In this document: positions 35,595 to 48,072 of the stretch, piece after piece
How the letters are laid out: the number at the start of each line of letters is the position of its first letter
Position numbering within the stretch: position 1 is the first letter of the stretch
From: Coffea arabica
Lineage: Eukaryota; Streptophyta; Magnoliopsida; Gentianales; Rubiaceae
DNA length: 64,000 bases
Direction of reading: 5' to 3'
NCBI RefSeq assembly: GCF_036785885.1
Contig: NC_092329.1
Span: 3,720,001-3,784,000 of the forward strand
The notes under the pieces: model-generated
What the model was told of the DNA's origin: nothing
Databases searched by the model: none
The model's input: only the letters and a program-made list of their open reading frames with translations
Position numbers and translations under genes: made by a program

Positions 35595-37358
35595 CTAGGA
35601 GGGGAGTACCTGCGCATCGCACTGGTGTTTGGTGCCTATGGTTTAAGAGGATTTTACAGAAGTTCAAACGAATATCAAAAAACTCACACACATTGAGTAA
35701 CAATATGGAGTAACAAAATATCTAATGTATACTGGGAGATGGAGAAGAAAATTATGCATGCTATCTTGCTCGGTTCATATATTTTGGAACAAACACTTGT
35801 ATATGAGTTTTTCATTAACAAGACTAAATGAACTTCGAATAGGTACACAAACGATTTAGAAAATGACAATAAACAAAGTGATTATCTATTTAAAGATGCA
35901 TCTACACAACATTCTTGTTGATGAAAGTAGCCAACTTTTGCGGCAATGACAAAGCATTTTCTCCCTTGAAAAAAAATAAATTGAAGACATGATCTTCCCC
36001 TACAACCTCCACATCTCTACCCCACTCACTCTTCTCTAAAGTCTCTTTATAAAGCCATCCCCTATCTTTTAGAATATCCTTTTCAACAACATAAATGATA
36101 AATCAGCATCCTTTTGCAGCCTAAACCTTGAAAAGTTTGGTTCTATCAGAGGATTCAACAATGGATAATCAACCCCCATAGATTTTGGGTGAACATAATG
36201 CCGGATCCTCTCAACATAGGCCTTCACCTGTAATTTCATTAGCTCAATACCGATTAGCTCTTCTCCAAAAAATAAGGACAATTGAGAAAAATCGCATAAA
36301 GATTGAAGTTGTCTAGTATCTCTAGCCAAACCCTTGACGCCATGTTATGTGTTAAGTTGCCACCAGCATTGTCCCCACCAAAAAACACGCTATCAAAATC
36401 AGCATAATCTATGAACCATATCTCAGGTTCCTCACCATTCGAATGATAGGCTACCCATTTGACTGCAATCTAAGAATCTTCATAAGCAATAGGTAGAGAG
36501 TGTTCAAGGGTGAGCCGATAGTTAATTGAAACTGCTACAACACCAGTTTCTACAACTACTGCATTAAGGTGTGTGTGATATGTAGAAAAGAAGATAAATT
36601 CGATCAAAAAGCCTCCGCCATATAAATAGACAAGAAGAGAAAGTTTTGTATCTCTAAACCTATTCTAACAAAATCACACCATTTAAATTGTACAGAACAA
36701 CCAACTTTATAGGGAAACAATAATATCAACATTAAATTGCGCAAACCGAGTATCCAATTTCAGAATGGAAGCATTTAGCTGACAATAGAAACTACGATTT
36801 TACAAAGCAAATCATACCATTAAAAAAAAAAAGAATGAAAGCTCACATAAAACTGAACCACCAAGAGTAGCTTCACCAAAGAATCATATTGAAATCCCAC
36901 AAGTGCATGGCAATACAAATAACTATTTATTGGAAGGCGAAAGGAACATAATGGAAGAATGCGAAGGAGCGGACATTTAAAGAATCTGAAACTAATGCTC
37001 GGTTATAAATTCCTTAGTAAACCAACACTAATAATTGATGTAAGCCAAAATGAATGTCTCTGTAAGAACATTTAAGTAATTACACCAATAAAGAAGCTAT
37101 TATGCATTGTAGCCATCTTAGAAAAGATGACCAAATAATCTCATATTTCCAAAATACCCAAACATTTGAACAAATCATCATTGCATCTTTTAAAATACAA
37201 TGATATTTCGGTGAACACAAGAGTACATATGCTATCTTAAATAGTACCCAACGCTATAATTACACTCAAAACAATCTCATAATCCCAAAATACCCCTACT
37301 CTTGCGGTTGAAATTCAAATCCATTCTTTAACCCAAACTATTTTATATAGTATAAGGA
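35595..37358 (-). mobile_element. Helitron-like element, copy B, carrying an esterase fragment
   Basis: On the minus strand it begins A/TCCTTATACTATATAAAAT (5' TC terminus, 37358) and ends with a hairpin CCAGTGCGATGCGCAGG, about ten bases, then CTAG followed by T (35595). Host A and T at the borders fit Helitron insertion between A and T. No Rep/helicase is present, so it is non-autonomous. Positions 35902-36640 hold a decayed carboxylesterase copy in the same orientation. The 5' region (37200-37350) is shared with copy A. Confidence 0.7.
35902..36640 (-). pseudogene. Captured carboxylesterase (CXE/HSR203J-like) fragment
   Basis: Segments of a plant class-I carboxylesterase are readable in order on the minus strand. 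They are an oxyanion-loop relic (YLYGGGF, near 36615), AVSINYRLTLEHSLPIAYED (near 36500), FFGGDNAGGNLTHNMASRVW (near 36370), GEELIGIEL, and the C-terminal KDRGWLYKETLEKSEWG with DHVFNLF and a final TAG at 35902-35904. The nucleophile elbow normally GDSAG is GDNAG, so the catalytic Ser is lost. Stops (for example after YGGGF and in EDS-stop-IAVKW) and frame changes show it is dead. The N-terminal third is absent. It lies inside Helitron copy B. Confidence 0.8.
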
Positions 37359-37362
37359 TTAC

Positions 37363-38280
37363 TTATATTTTTCAGATCTATTTATAACTTTTTAGATCTT
37401 TTATATCTGTTAAATTACATATTTATAATTTCTAGTTAAATCAAATTGTATGCTACAAATTGTGATGGTTGATTTCCAACAATCGATTAATGAAATTAGC
37501 TTTTTAGCAAAAAAAACGTATAATATAAATAAGGGTTAATGATTTTTTGTTATATAAAAAGGTATTATATAAACAAAGGGTAGCTTAATATCTAAATTAA
37601 AATTTCATTCCAACCTATATGATGGCTACAGATTGGCCTCCTCAACTGGTTCTACGAATTTTCCCCCTAATAGTTTGCATCTTTCAATTAAAATAAAAAA
37701 TAGTACTAATTTTTTTACTAGCACAAACAACAAGCTATATAATCTCTCAGTACAGATGATCCATCAAGTCTCAAAGATCAATTTGGATAATAAATATTGT
37801 TTAAAACCATTGATTAGCAGATCTCACGATGCAATGTCTTATTTTACTAGATTCTTGTATTTTTCATATCTATTCATATTTTTAATATTTATAATTTCTA
37901 GTTAAATCAAACTGTATGATACAAATTGTGATGGATGATTTCCAACAATTGGTTAATGAAATTCATTTTGTATCAAAAAAATGTATAATATAAACAAGGG
38001 TTAATGAAATTTATTTTTTTTTATATAAAAAAGTATAATATAAACAAAGGGTAGCTTAATATCTAAATTAAAATTTCATTCCAACCTATATGATGGCCAT
38101 ATATTGGCCTCCTCAACTGGTTCTACGAATTTTCCCCCTAATAGTTTGCATCTTTCAATTAAAATTAAAAAATAGGTCTAATTTTTTTACTAGCACAAAA
38201 CAACAAAGCTGTATAATCTCTCACTACAGATGATCCATCAAGTCTCGAATATCAATTTGGATGATAAATGTTGATGAAAC
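37363..38280. repeat. Direct duplication, ~430-bp unit with 471-bp period
   Basis: The block from about 37370-37800 recurs at about 37857-38275. Landmarks AAACAAAGGGTAGCTTAATA (37571 and 38042), ATGATGGC(T/C)A, TTGGCCTCCTCAACTGG and ACAGATGATCCATCAAGTCT are spaced 471 bp apart, with roughly 90% identity by eye. It is AT-rich and has no coding frame. Confidence 0.85.
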
Positions 38281-39193
38281 TTGAAGGCTTGGTGTGGTTG
38301 GGAATTAATAAGTCTCTATCACTGATGAAAAAGAAAATTGAGATATGGACATGAGTAATTATTTGTTAGGGCATGAGCAATGACTTCAAAAAATTGAGAT
38401 ATTAACATTGCAACTAAACCAAATCAAGCCAGCGGAACAACAAGAGTTCTTACATATTCAATCTTTCTAGTCCTTTTCCCAGATTCAGAATGCAAACCCA
38501 TTTTCAAATGATTTTCCACGATGCAGAAGATTCGGCTGACAATTTTTTTAAAATCCGTTGAAATGAGGTTGGTGTGGTGGTTAAGCTTAGTAGTGTAGCC
38601 TTTCATAAAATGAGAATTAGATCCACTATTGCCTTTCACATGGTAAACTTTGATCAGAAGGCAGAATTGATTCTTTGCAGACTGCATTCACTTGCTTTTT
38701 CTCATATGATTCTTGCTAAGAATCAGAATGCAACTCATCTGATGATGCATAATACATTGGGATTTGTTTGGCAAAGTTGTTTCTCCTCAAATTGCTTTTA
38801 CAAGAAGCTGTAAAATGCCTATGGCCACATTGCTTGGATTACAATTGAAGTCTGGAGTAACTCTCGAGTGCCACGGAGAATAGAGCAGCAGAGGCAGATA
38901 GCAGTGAGGCATAACGTTCACGTCAATCTTTCATTTCAACCTTACCCAACACCGAAAGATCCCTCGCACCTAAGTGAAGAGAATTAACACATTCTTTCTC
39001 ATTTCAGTCCCATCTATACACGAAAAAAAAAGAGCAGAGCCCCAAAAAAAATCTGAGGATGTTTTTCTATTCCCATTTGCCAAAGTCCGAAAATTATGAC
39101 CTGTATGCTCTACTTCTCCGCTTCTAGCTGAACCGGTTCTTTGCTTTACCATTTTATTTTTGGCTGCTGTCAGGACATAGCATCAACCAAATC
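38281..39193. other. Intergenic DNA and promoter/5' UTR of the TRM-like gene
   Basis: No gene seen. The frames at 38424, 38574 and 38970 have no recognisable features. The last ~200 bases before 39194 are probably promoter and leader. Confidence 0.4.
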
Positions 39194-42100
39194 ATGGCCG
39201 CAAAATCAGACTTTGCTCAGAAGCTGCTCCACGATCTTCGGCTGAGGAAAGAGAGAATGGCTGCCGCTCAGAACTCGAGCAGCTCAAATTTGACATCCAG
39301 AGGTAAAGAATTTCAGCCAATCATAAGATTTCAGCCAATTACAGGACTTGTTAAGTGCAGCATTGCTTTCTCCAAGTATAACTATAACTGTAGATTTGTT
39401 AAAGAAGTTACGACTATATTTATTGCATTTCACCATCGAATTCTCTGTTTATTACCTTTTGAGTATTATCATTTACCGTTCAATGGTTTCAAGCAATTCC
39501 AAAAGGTAAGTAGATTAAGTGGGAAATCACTGGTTAGGACACGAGATGTGATGAAAATGCATACATGCTGGACTTGGATAATATCATGCAGAGCCACATA
39601 CCCACATGTTTATTTAGTTGCTTTAGATCTAATCAGCCTGTCTTGTTGTAGCTTGCATATCAAAGTGTAGCCAGGACCACACGTCCTAATTGCTTGTGCA
39701 TGAGTTTTCATGAAAATTTTCAATGCGTGAGCAGGTGCACATGGAAGCCCAGGGCCAGCGTATAAAGGCTCTCGACAAGTTAAAGCTTTAGAACCTGTAA
39801 GTTTGATTTTGATGATATTGGAAAATTGTTTAATCCGCCTGAGACAGGCGAGTTTCTGCAGCATACTTTTAGCTGGTTAAACATTGTGCTATCCTGCAGG
39901 TTGGTCCTAGATCTGGGGGCTTAATCAGAAAAGGCAGTAGTGGCACTGGACAGCTTCGCATTGGAGACTCTTCAAATCAAATTGTTCTCTATGGAAAAGG
40001 CAGAAGTTCGGAGCATATAGGAGATCTGTCAACAGCTCTAGCGTTTGCCTTTGGAAATGGGGGGAAGTTCAACAAAATAGATGCTTCAGGCGGGAACCCA
40101 ATGCTAAATTTTCTCCAGCGAATTGGCAGGAGATCTCTAGACACTGGAAGAATGGACATAGTGACTAATATTGATATGCATACTTCAACCACTCAGTTTC
40201 CTTCTTTCTCTCATATCCATATTCATGAAATATCAAAAGGGGTGCAAAAATTAAACCAGATTCTCAGAGCCTGTTCCAATGGCCTCAATTTTGATAGATA
40301 CTCCGTTGAAGTTGGCAAGGAACTGCTCAGAGGTGCCATGGATTTGGAAGAGTCCCTCCGAATGCTGGTAAACCTGCAGGAAGCTTCGGATTACATGATC
40401 AATTCTCAAAGGAAGAATAAGATCAAATTGATTGAGGAAGATGAAGATGACGAAACTGAGACAGCAAAAGAAAATGACTTGAAGCAACTGGCTCGTCCAA
40501 GATTCTCATTTGATAAGCCCAACAGGAAATCACAAAGCACCAAGGAGGCACCACAGAATGGTATCAAGCAGCAATTGATGGCCTTGACATATCCGGAAGA
40601 AACTCCGAAACTGCAAGAAAAGCAACCTCGAAGTAGATCCAATTCATTCTCTCATGCAAGATCTGCTACTTGTGTTCCAGACCTCAAAGCTCTTTCAACG
40701 TACTTGGAACCAAATGGTCACTCGATTTCACATTCAAAACCTGAGAAAGGGAGAATACCAAATGTCATCGCAAAACTTATGGGTCTCGAAGAACTTGCTC
40801 CAAAAGATGGGTCGAAAACCACACCAAAAGAAATGAGATCCAAGAAAAAGGAAAAGACAGTCTCATTGAAAAGTCAAACTCCTGCGGACTCACAGGCTCA
40901 AGAAACAGGGAGTAACCCACCAACCACAGCTAATAAAAACGCGCTATCATCAAACAAATCAGCAACGAGGGATGCCAGACTTATGATGGAAGCAGAAAAC
41001 TTTCAGTCTATCCCAAATGGCAGCTCTCCAGTGGTTGTTTCTCACAAAAACTCCCGTTGGCAGGACTTCGAAGCGGCAGCTAGAAAAGATGCAAGTCCAG
41101 GTTCAAAAAGAGCCACAGTGGCAAGTAAACAACAAAACAGAATCAGCCAACATGACGAAACGCTTGGATACACAAAAGTTTTACAAGAAAAGGAGAAAGC
41201 AGAAGATAACAAAGAGGACAAAGAAAAGAACATCAGAAAGGCAGGCGAAAGGAAGGATCTATTCTTAAATGATGTCCCGCTGCAAAACGGACCAGACAGA
41301 CACAGATTGTCAGAAGGTGAAGATGTATCAGAAGAAAATGTTGAGGTCAAAAGAAATGCAAATCAAACAGGAAATAGAACTGCAATTCAAACAAAAAATA
41401 GCAATGGCGGCAGTATTCACACGAGCAAGCAACAGAAGCACCAAAATAATATGCAACAGCCGCAGATGCTTGAAAGACGTGATCATCCAGAAGGGAAAAA
41501 AAGGCAACAACCTCCAAAACAAAGATTGCAGGCTAGAGAACCTAAAGGAAATCAAGTGGAGTCAATTGTTACATTGAAGGCCAAGAACAGACCAAAAAGT
41601 TCACAAAAGAAGCAATCATCTGCAAATTTAGCTACAGCTGCAGCTAACCAGAAAAATGCAATGAAACACATTGAAGTAAAGCCGTCAAAAGATCTGGCCA
41701 ACAGCAGACACCATGAGTATCGTGCAATACATTCTGTCCATTTCCCTCTGCCACATGGAAAAGCTAATTACACGAAAACGTTGACAGGTCAGACCCATCA
41801 GAAGGAAGATGCAGCAGTGAACAAAATAAATGGAACTTACGATGACCAGGCAAGATCAAACAATCATCAGTCCCCAATTCCACAAGAGAAGAAACAGCAG
41901 AAGGATGAGAAACTCAGCCACTCCAACGGAGTAAACCAGGAGACAAACATTGAATCTGAAGAAGCAAATCTAGGCATCAGAGGTCTTGATAAACCAGAAG
42001 TTAGCACAGAACCATTAAAGAGGAAGGATTCCTTGGACAATGAATGTGAAGAACAGAACTTCTCCAATTCGGGAGAAGAAGACTATGCACGTCTGGAAGC

Positions 42101-43429
42101 TTCAAAATCTCAAACCTGTGATGACAATGTAAAGATTAACATCGTCAAACTTATGAGCTGCATGAATCAACTATCGTTTAACATGGGAAAATAATCATAT
42201 ACTTCTGACCTATTTAACTTGTGGGTAAATTTGGAATATCCTGACTTGATGATTTACTGGCTCCCTGCAGAGTAATGAGATGACACCAGACATACAAGAA
42301 ATTCCAGAAGACCAGCAACATGGAGACAAAGCAACAATGTCCTCCAATGATTTCCCACTGAAATCTCAGAAAGCCTTACATATTCAACTTACAGGTAAAT
42401 GTGGGATGTGATATGTAAGTTGACACTATTAGCCAAACCTAAAAACAGTTTATACTTCTCCCATTGCGGAAAATATTTCCTCAACTTCATAGAATAAAAG
42501 AAAACATTCTGAGATTGTTATTCTCTTAGATCAACACTCTTCTTCAACGATAAAACTTTCCTTTGCAGAACAAATTACCTATCTAATTCATCTCTAAGGT
42601 TCCTTTTGTCCCTTTGCTTTCTTTTCATGGAGTGGCACCAAAGCATCTACTGCTTCTAATTTAACATCAACAATTTCCTACCAAAATTTTTTATAACGTG
42701 GTAGAACCTTAACTAGTCGTATATAACCATGGCAAGTACAGTTCTAAAAATTTATCTGTAGATATGCATCCTTGACATGTTCTCCCAATGCTTGATGTTG
42801 CAGGAATGGATGAAGTAAGTAGAGGAATTAGTAATGTGGTGCGTCGTGATCACACGAGGATCCCTCCAACAGGGGCAGCGGAGCTACTCACAGAATTTGA
42901 AAAGCATCTCAAGGAAAAGTTGATAAAAGGTCAACTATTTCTAAACACAGCAGAGGCAATTTTCAAACTCAACATACCTGTCAGCATACTTCATGGCCAT
43001 GATCACATTGGTCGAGATACAGAAACTAAACTCATATTAGACTGTGGATATGAGTTGCTAAAGAAAAAGGGACAAAGACAAGAATTTTCAGTTTATCCAT
43101 GCAAAGGAATGTCCATCAGTTATATCAAAGTAAGGTCATTGGATAATTTGGTCAAGCAACTGAGCAAGGACTTTGACGTGTTAAAATTTTATGGAGGGAC
43201 GATTGGGAGCCAAGACTGTGATGCGGCAGATTACTTGCATAAGATGTTGGAGAAGGATTTCCGAAATGGGCATGCAGATGTGAGCAGCATGTGGGATTTT
43301 GGCTGGAATGAGAAGACATTTGCCTTCCTTGAAAAGGATGATCTTGTTAAGGATTTAGAGAAGCATATACTAAATGGACTTCTAGATGAGATCACACGTA
43401 ATCTATTACACATTGCTGTTTCGGCTTGA
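39194..43429 (+). CDS. TRM/DUF3741-like (LONGIFOLIA-type) protein
   Basis: Exons 39194-39302, 39735-39796, 39900-42128, 42271-42394 and 42804-43429 give 1049 aa with all phases matching. The start MAAKSDFAQKLLHDLRLRKE is a basic helix. A helical region (GVQKLNQILRACSNGL, LLRGAMDLEESLRMLVNLQE) precedes the DUF3741 signature PNVIAKLMGLEELAP (about 343-358), a form of the VARLMGLE motif found in TON1-recruiting-motif proteins. A long charged, low-complexity middle follows. A C-terminal folded part includes EFEKHLKEKLIKGQLFLN and ends DLVKDLEKHILNGLLDEITR, as in DUF4378-like tails. I infer a microtubule- or plasma-membrane-associated scaffold. The exon 3 donor (AAT/GTAAAG at 42129) is inferred; read-through would stop at 42194. 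Confidence 0.85.
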
Positions 43430-44304
43430 TTGTTTCAAAGCACACATCTTGACAGTCTAAAGATCGTATTTTGTTTATTAATTTAAGAAAAAAAAACCTA
43501 TGTAATAGTTTTGAATTGAATTTTGCAGTTTTGTAACGAGGGAATCGGAAAACAAAAAGAAACTCTTTTTCTCAGTCACAATTTTGGCGTCTGGTTTGCT
43601 GCAATTGCACTTAGGTAACACACACAGTGACACGGAGATACCTTCATTTTCCACTATACATCCTAGCCTTCCAACTCCAGTTTCAGTGTGTGTTTTCTCT
43701 CCTGGAAATTTGAATTTCCAAAAGGTCTAAATTTTTACTGTTTTTCTTGCCATTGCATTCGTTTGTCACTTACCTTCTCATTTTCCCATTCTCCATTGAT
43801 AATCCAAAAAACTCTTTTGGCCAAATGAACCATGCACAGAACCCATCGCCAATTAGAATATTGGGACTAAAGTTCAAAGATTTAAAACTGTTGAAGAAGA
43901 ATATGGTTAAATGCTCCTTTTAATTTTATTGAATACATTAGTTTATATGGCGTACTTTTTCTCTGGGGGTCTAAGACTAAGAGAGGATACAGAAATGGCT
44001 TCATTAGACGCAGCGTCTCTCCGAGAATCAGATTTGCAGCTTTACTTCACGAAAGTCTCTGATCACCCGAATTGGCAAACCAGAAACTGAAAGTCCCAGA
44101 ACAGGATGTGTCGAAAATCTTGCCACTACAACTTCTTTTTTTTTTTTTTTTTTTTCGACACAGGTATTCAATCCTTACGGGTCCGACTAATTCCCTGGAC
44201 TACTACAATTTTTTTTTTTTTGCCACTACAACTTAAAAGCGTAAATTTCACCCGAAAGCTTCGTTTGTGACTTTTGAAAATATGAACTTACAAGATCGAA
44301 CACA
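43430..44304. other. 3' UTR and intergenic DNA
   Basis: Likely 3' UTR of the preceding gene to roughly 43600, then plain AT-rich sequence. A truncated SINE sits at 44135-44219. Nothing else is seen before the tRNA gene. Confidence 0.5.
44135..44219 (-). mobile_element. Severely 5'-truncated SINE with target-site duplication
   Basis: On the minus strand the insert reads an A-run, then CCAGGGAATTAGTCGGACC and GAATACCTGTGTCG before an A22 tail, a plant SINE 3' end related to the copy at 5945. The 15-bp duplication TTGCCACTACAACTT flanks it (44120-44134 and 44220-44234). Only ~50 unique bases are present between two homopolymer runs. Confidence 0.75.
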
Positions 44305-44377
44305 GCCGTCTTAGCTCAGCCGGTAGAGCGCGTGGCTTTTAACCACGTGGTCGTGGGTTCGATTCCCACAGACGGCG
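44305..44377 (+). tRNA. tRNA-Lys (anticodon TTT)
   Basis: A 73-nt nuclear-type gene with all four stems paired. Acceptor stem GCCGTCT pairs with AGACGGC, discriminator G. D arm GCTCAGCCGGTAGAGC, anticodon loop CTTTTAA with TTT at 44338-44340, T arm GTGGG TTCGATT CCCAC. The A and B boxes are consensus, no intron. The only T-run near the 3' end is TTTT about 15 bases downstream. Confidence 0.97.
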
Positions 44378-44584
44378 TTTGGCGTCAGCATTTTGCCTAT
44401 TACCTCCGCAGTCAATGCCCACTTGGTTGTACGAGTCTTTTCTTCTTAATGATTGTCGACCGCCTATGGGACTTAAATTAGTTGTGTCCCGTCTTAGCTC
44501 TTTTCCCATGTGTTTTCTGCATGGGGCCTTTCTCGTTTGAGAGTGGGATGGAGGCCGAAATTTGGGCTTTGGTGAAAAAAATTG

Positions 44585-45990
44585 GGGTGCATTCAAGATA
44601 GTAATACTATCTTTGAGTTTGAACTTCAAATAATTGAGCATTACTTGAATTCAAGCTCAAACGAACATTCCTATCATGCTCGAGCTTGACTCGAAAAAAC
44701 TTGAACTTGCCTATCCAAGTTGAACCAAGGCTTATTTAGATTTTTAAAATTTGAACTTGACTCAAGCTCTAACTCAAAGTTTCGACTTATTTAGATTTAT
44801 AAAGTTTGAACTTGATTTTGTAAAAACTTGAACTCCAACTTGAGATCAAAAAACTTGAACTCGCTTGTCCAAGTTCAACCAAGGCTTATTTAGATTTTTA
44901 AAATTTGAACTTGACTCAAGCTCTAACTCAAAGTTTCGACTTATTTAGATTTATAAAGTTCGAACTTGATTTTGTAAAAACTTGAACTCCAACTTGAGAT
45001 CAAAAAACTTGAACTCGCTTATCCAAGTTCAACCAAGGCTTATTTAGATTTTTAAAATTTGAACTTGACTCAAGCTCTAACTCAAAGTTTCGACTTATTT
45101 AGATTTATAAAGTTCGAACTTGATTTTGTAAAAACTTGAACTCCAACTTGAGATCGAGTTGGATTTCCAAAATTAGTTTTCAAACATTTTCCAACAAACC
45201 CAAATATTAAATTCCAAACCAATTTTCAAAATTTCCAACAATTTTCAATATAAGTCTGAAAATCCAAATTCAACTAAATATAAGTCAACAATATACAGCT
45301 TTCTAATCTCAAAAATACCAAATGAAATAAGGCAAGAGTTACAAGAAAAATGTAGCTTTTTAATCTTAAAATCACATAATGAAATAAGAACAAATTTCAA
45401 GAATAAAAAGACCCAGCAACAATTGACAAAGATAAAGAATACTTATTTTAACCCTTGATTTCCCTCCCTTCCCAATTTTAAATCCCACAATTAGTCTAAA
45501 CTTCCATCACTAAAGTAACAATTGGTATAGAGAGAGATGAAAAGAAAAGGACAACTAGAGAGAGAAGTCGCTCTTTTGATTTCGTGTCATTTACGACGAC
45601 ACGCCTGAGAGAGAGCTCGAGAGAGGAGAGGGAGAGAGATGGGTATTTGTGTTGTGTTTAAGAAGGAAAGCCATTGCAGAGAAGAAAGGAAGGTATGCAG
45701 AGAAACGCAAGTAAGATTGTAAGGGATAGGTTTCTGATTTTTGGGTGCTATATTTACTAATTTGCCTGTAAAAATAATTGTTTTAAAATATGGCATCGTA
45801 CTAAATTTTCTAACAAGTTTGTATAAATATGTAATTTAATAATATTATAATATTCAAATGAGTAAACTATTTGATTAAACTCGTTAAGTACTCGAGTGCA
45901 GTATCTTAATACTTGAATCTGGTTCATTTATGTAATAGAGCATGCTCAATCTCGATTAGAACTCAGTCACTTGCGAGTAACTCACAAGTA
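44585..45990. repeat. Diverged CTCGAACTTGA-rich element enclosing a tandem array
   Basis: Both flanks of the 154-bp array consist of degenerate CTTGAACTCG/GAGCTTGA motifs (44630-44690 and 45870-45985), like the interior of the hAT MITEs at 12749 and 48081. Clear terminal repeats were not found, so the boundaries are approximate. Confidence 0.35.
44690..45154. repeat. Three tandem copies of a 154-bp unit
   Basis: Each unit contains AACCAAGGCTTATTTAGATT, TTGACTCAAGCTCTAACTC, CAAAGTTTCGACTTATTTAG and AAACTTGAACTCCAACTTGA. Landmark CTTATTTAG positions 44731, 44885 and 45039 give an exact 154-bp period, with very few differences between copies. Confidence 0.93.
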
Positions 45991-48072
45991 GTTCGTTTGG
46001 ATTATAGCCTTAGGAAAAAAAATAATATTTGAGGTTCGGAGGAGAAAATAATAATATTTGAGATTTAGTGAAAAGAAAATGACTTTAGACATCTTAGGTC
46101 TCATTCTCATTTGTTCTTTAACGTTTATCAACGAAATAGGTCTTCTTTTGAATAGCTTCAAATCACTCTCTTTATTAATTTCTCTCCACATATTGGAGAT
46201 AGGTTTCCTTAATTCTTGATCCTCCTCCCCCATTACTCACTCTTTCTCTTCATTTAGGACTCCAGAACAAAGATAAGCATTTAGTTTGTCTTCTGCTGTC
46301 CCAAGAAGTACTGAGCAGGTGGTACTCATTGAAAATTGAAACTAACCTTAATGGTTAAGAATCTCGATGATGATGTCAAGAACCTCCGTTAAGTGGATGC
46401 TTTCCACACCTGTCTTGGATTAGCTGAATACACTACAGAATTTACCACTATAACAATAGCGAGCTTCATTAAGGTCTATTACATAGTACAGCAGATGAAC
46501 AGCAGAATTTTTACGTTGAAAATATGATTTTAGTAGTAAATGTATGCACGAAGATTTTGATCCTTGTCATCTCAAAAGTATTACTTAAAAAAAAAAAAGG
46601 AAAAAGGAAAAGCTAAAGGAACCTGAATCTGGAAATAAGTTTGACAAGCCTGCGCACAAAAAGTTTGCCCATCACCACAAGCTACCAAGAACAGGAACGC
46701 ACGATAACTAACTCTAGGAAGCCATATTGTCACCATAAAAGTCATTTCCCGGTGGCACGCAAAGAGGAAAATTGACGAGAAAGATGCCTTTTTCATGTCT
46801 CCCCTAATAATTGACGACGGGTCCATGTTTTGGAGCAAAGCAAAGATAAAGATGCCCTGGTAAATACTAGAGTACAACTTTATGTGGGTGGAGTTGCCAT
46901 CTAAGCAGACCATTAAGAACATCTTAAAGTTGATAAACCAATGCAGTAACCACCAGCTCTTGGGCTTTGGTGGGAGTGAACCTTTCCTCCCACTAAAATG
47001 TCACTTTCATGGCTCTTCTTCAAATTCAGACGGGTGCGTAATGCACTCGTCTGGTCCGGTGATGGTTCTGTCCCCATCGATTCTCCGTAAGCTCAGTTGA
47101 ACCTCCTCTAATTAGAGTAAGAGTAGAAGTAGGGATGACAATTGAAAAAAAAAAAAAAAAAAAACCAATGCAGTAGAGTTTTCTAAGAAAAAGGCAATAA
47201 TTTCTATACCCTACTTTAACTCTTCATCGAGCTTGAATCAAAGCTTAGCCCCATCGCCAGGGCCAATTGGTCATTTTCAATATTCTTAAAGGACTTTAAC
47301 ACTTGACTTAGAAAACATTTTAACCACCTATATGTCTCATATTAATTACTGCAGTATTATTTCAAAAAAAAAAAATTTCTAAATAATCCTCTATCTTTCG
47401 AAACACGCTCAATTTATTCACAATAAAGGTCTCTTTCCGAGTAGCATATTCAAGCCTTGCCATGCTTGACATATGTTTTAAAAGGATAAAGAAGACGATG
47501 ACAACATGTATTGATGTGATGCACCCAAGGTCTAATGTTCGACAGCTTGTTGCAAACTTCTTTTTACCTAAACGGGTTGCTTTTATTGTGGAAAGATTAC
47601 TTGTGATCGAATTATGCTCTCCTTCTTCCCAAAGTTGGCTCTCCTTTATTCTACTATTCTATTAGAAGCTCCTTCCCAGAATGCTAAAATTGCAGGCTCT
47701 TTCTTTTTCTATGGTCCATTCCTTTTTCGTGAGTCTAATAGTGTAGTATTATACTTACAAAGACCGAAATGTAATCACGTTTCTAGGGAGAGAAAAGTAG
47801 ACATCCAAATTGGAAAATGAATAACAAATAATTAAAAGGACAAAAAGTGATTTCTTAATGTACAAGGAAAAGTTGTTTCAGATTTAGAGACTTCCCTATG
47901 GACTGAAGGAGCTGGGAAACTGCTTTGAACGTGAATATCTGCTGGCTTATGGACTTTACGCTCTACCTTTCCATAATTCTCCCACGCTCGAGTCAAAAAG
48001 GAATATGTTTCCCCATCCCCAGCGAAGGGATAGGGGTAATTGCGACTAATCCAAATCACTTTTGTTTAAGGA
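45991..48072. other. Intergenic DNA, no gene recognised
   Basis: Short frames (45982, 46581, 46882, 47462, 47614, 47832) lack domains, introns or composition typical of genes. An A21 run lies at 47144-47164. Nothing else is supported. Confidence 0.5.

Noticed and set aside
40251-42067. Several minus-strand and alternative plus frames of 60-102 codons
   Set aside because: They are shadows of the long exon 3 of the TRM-like gene.
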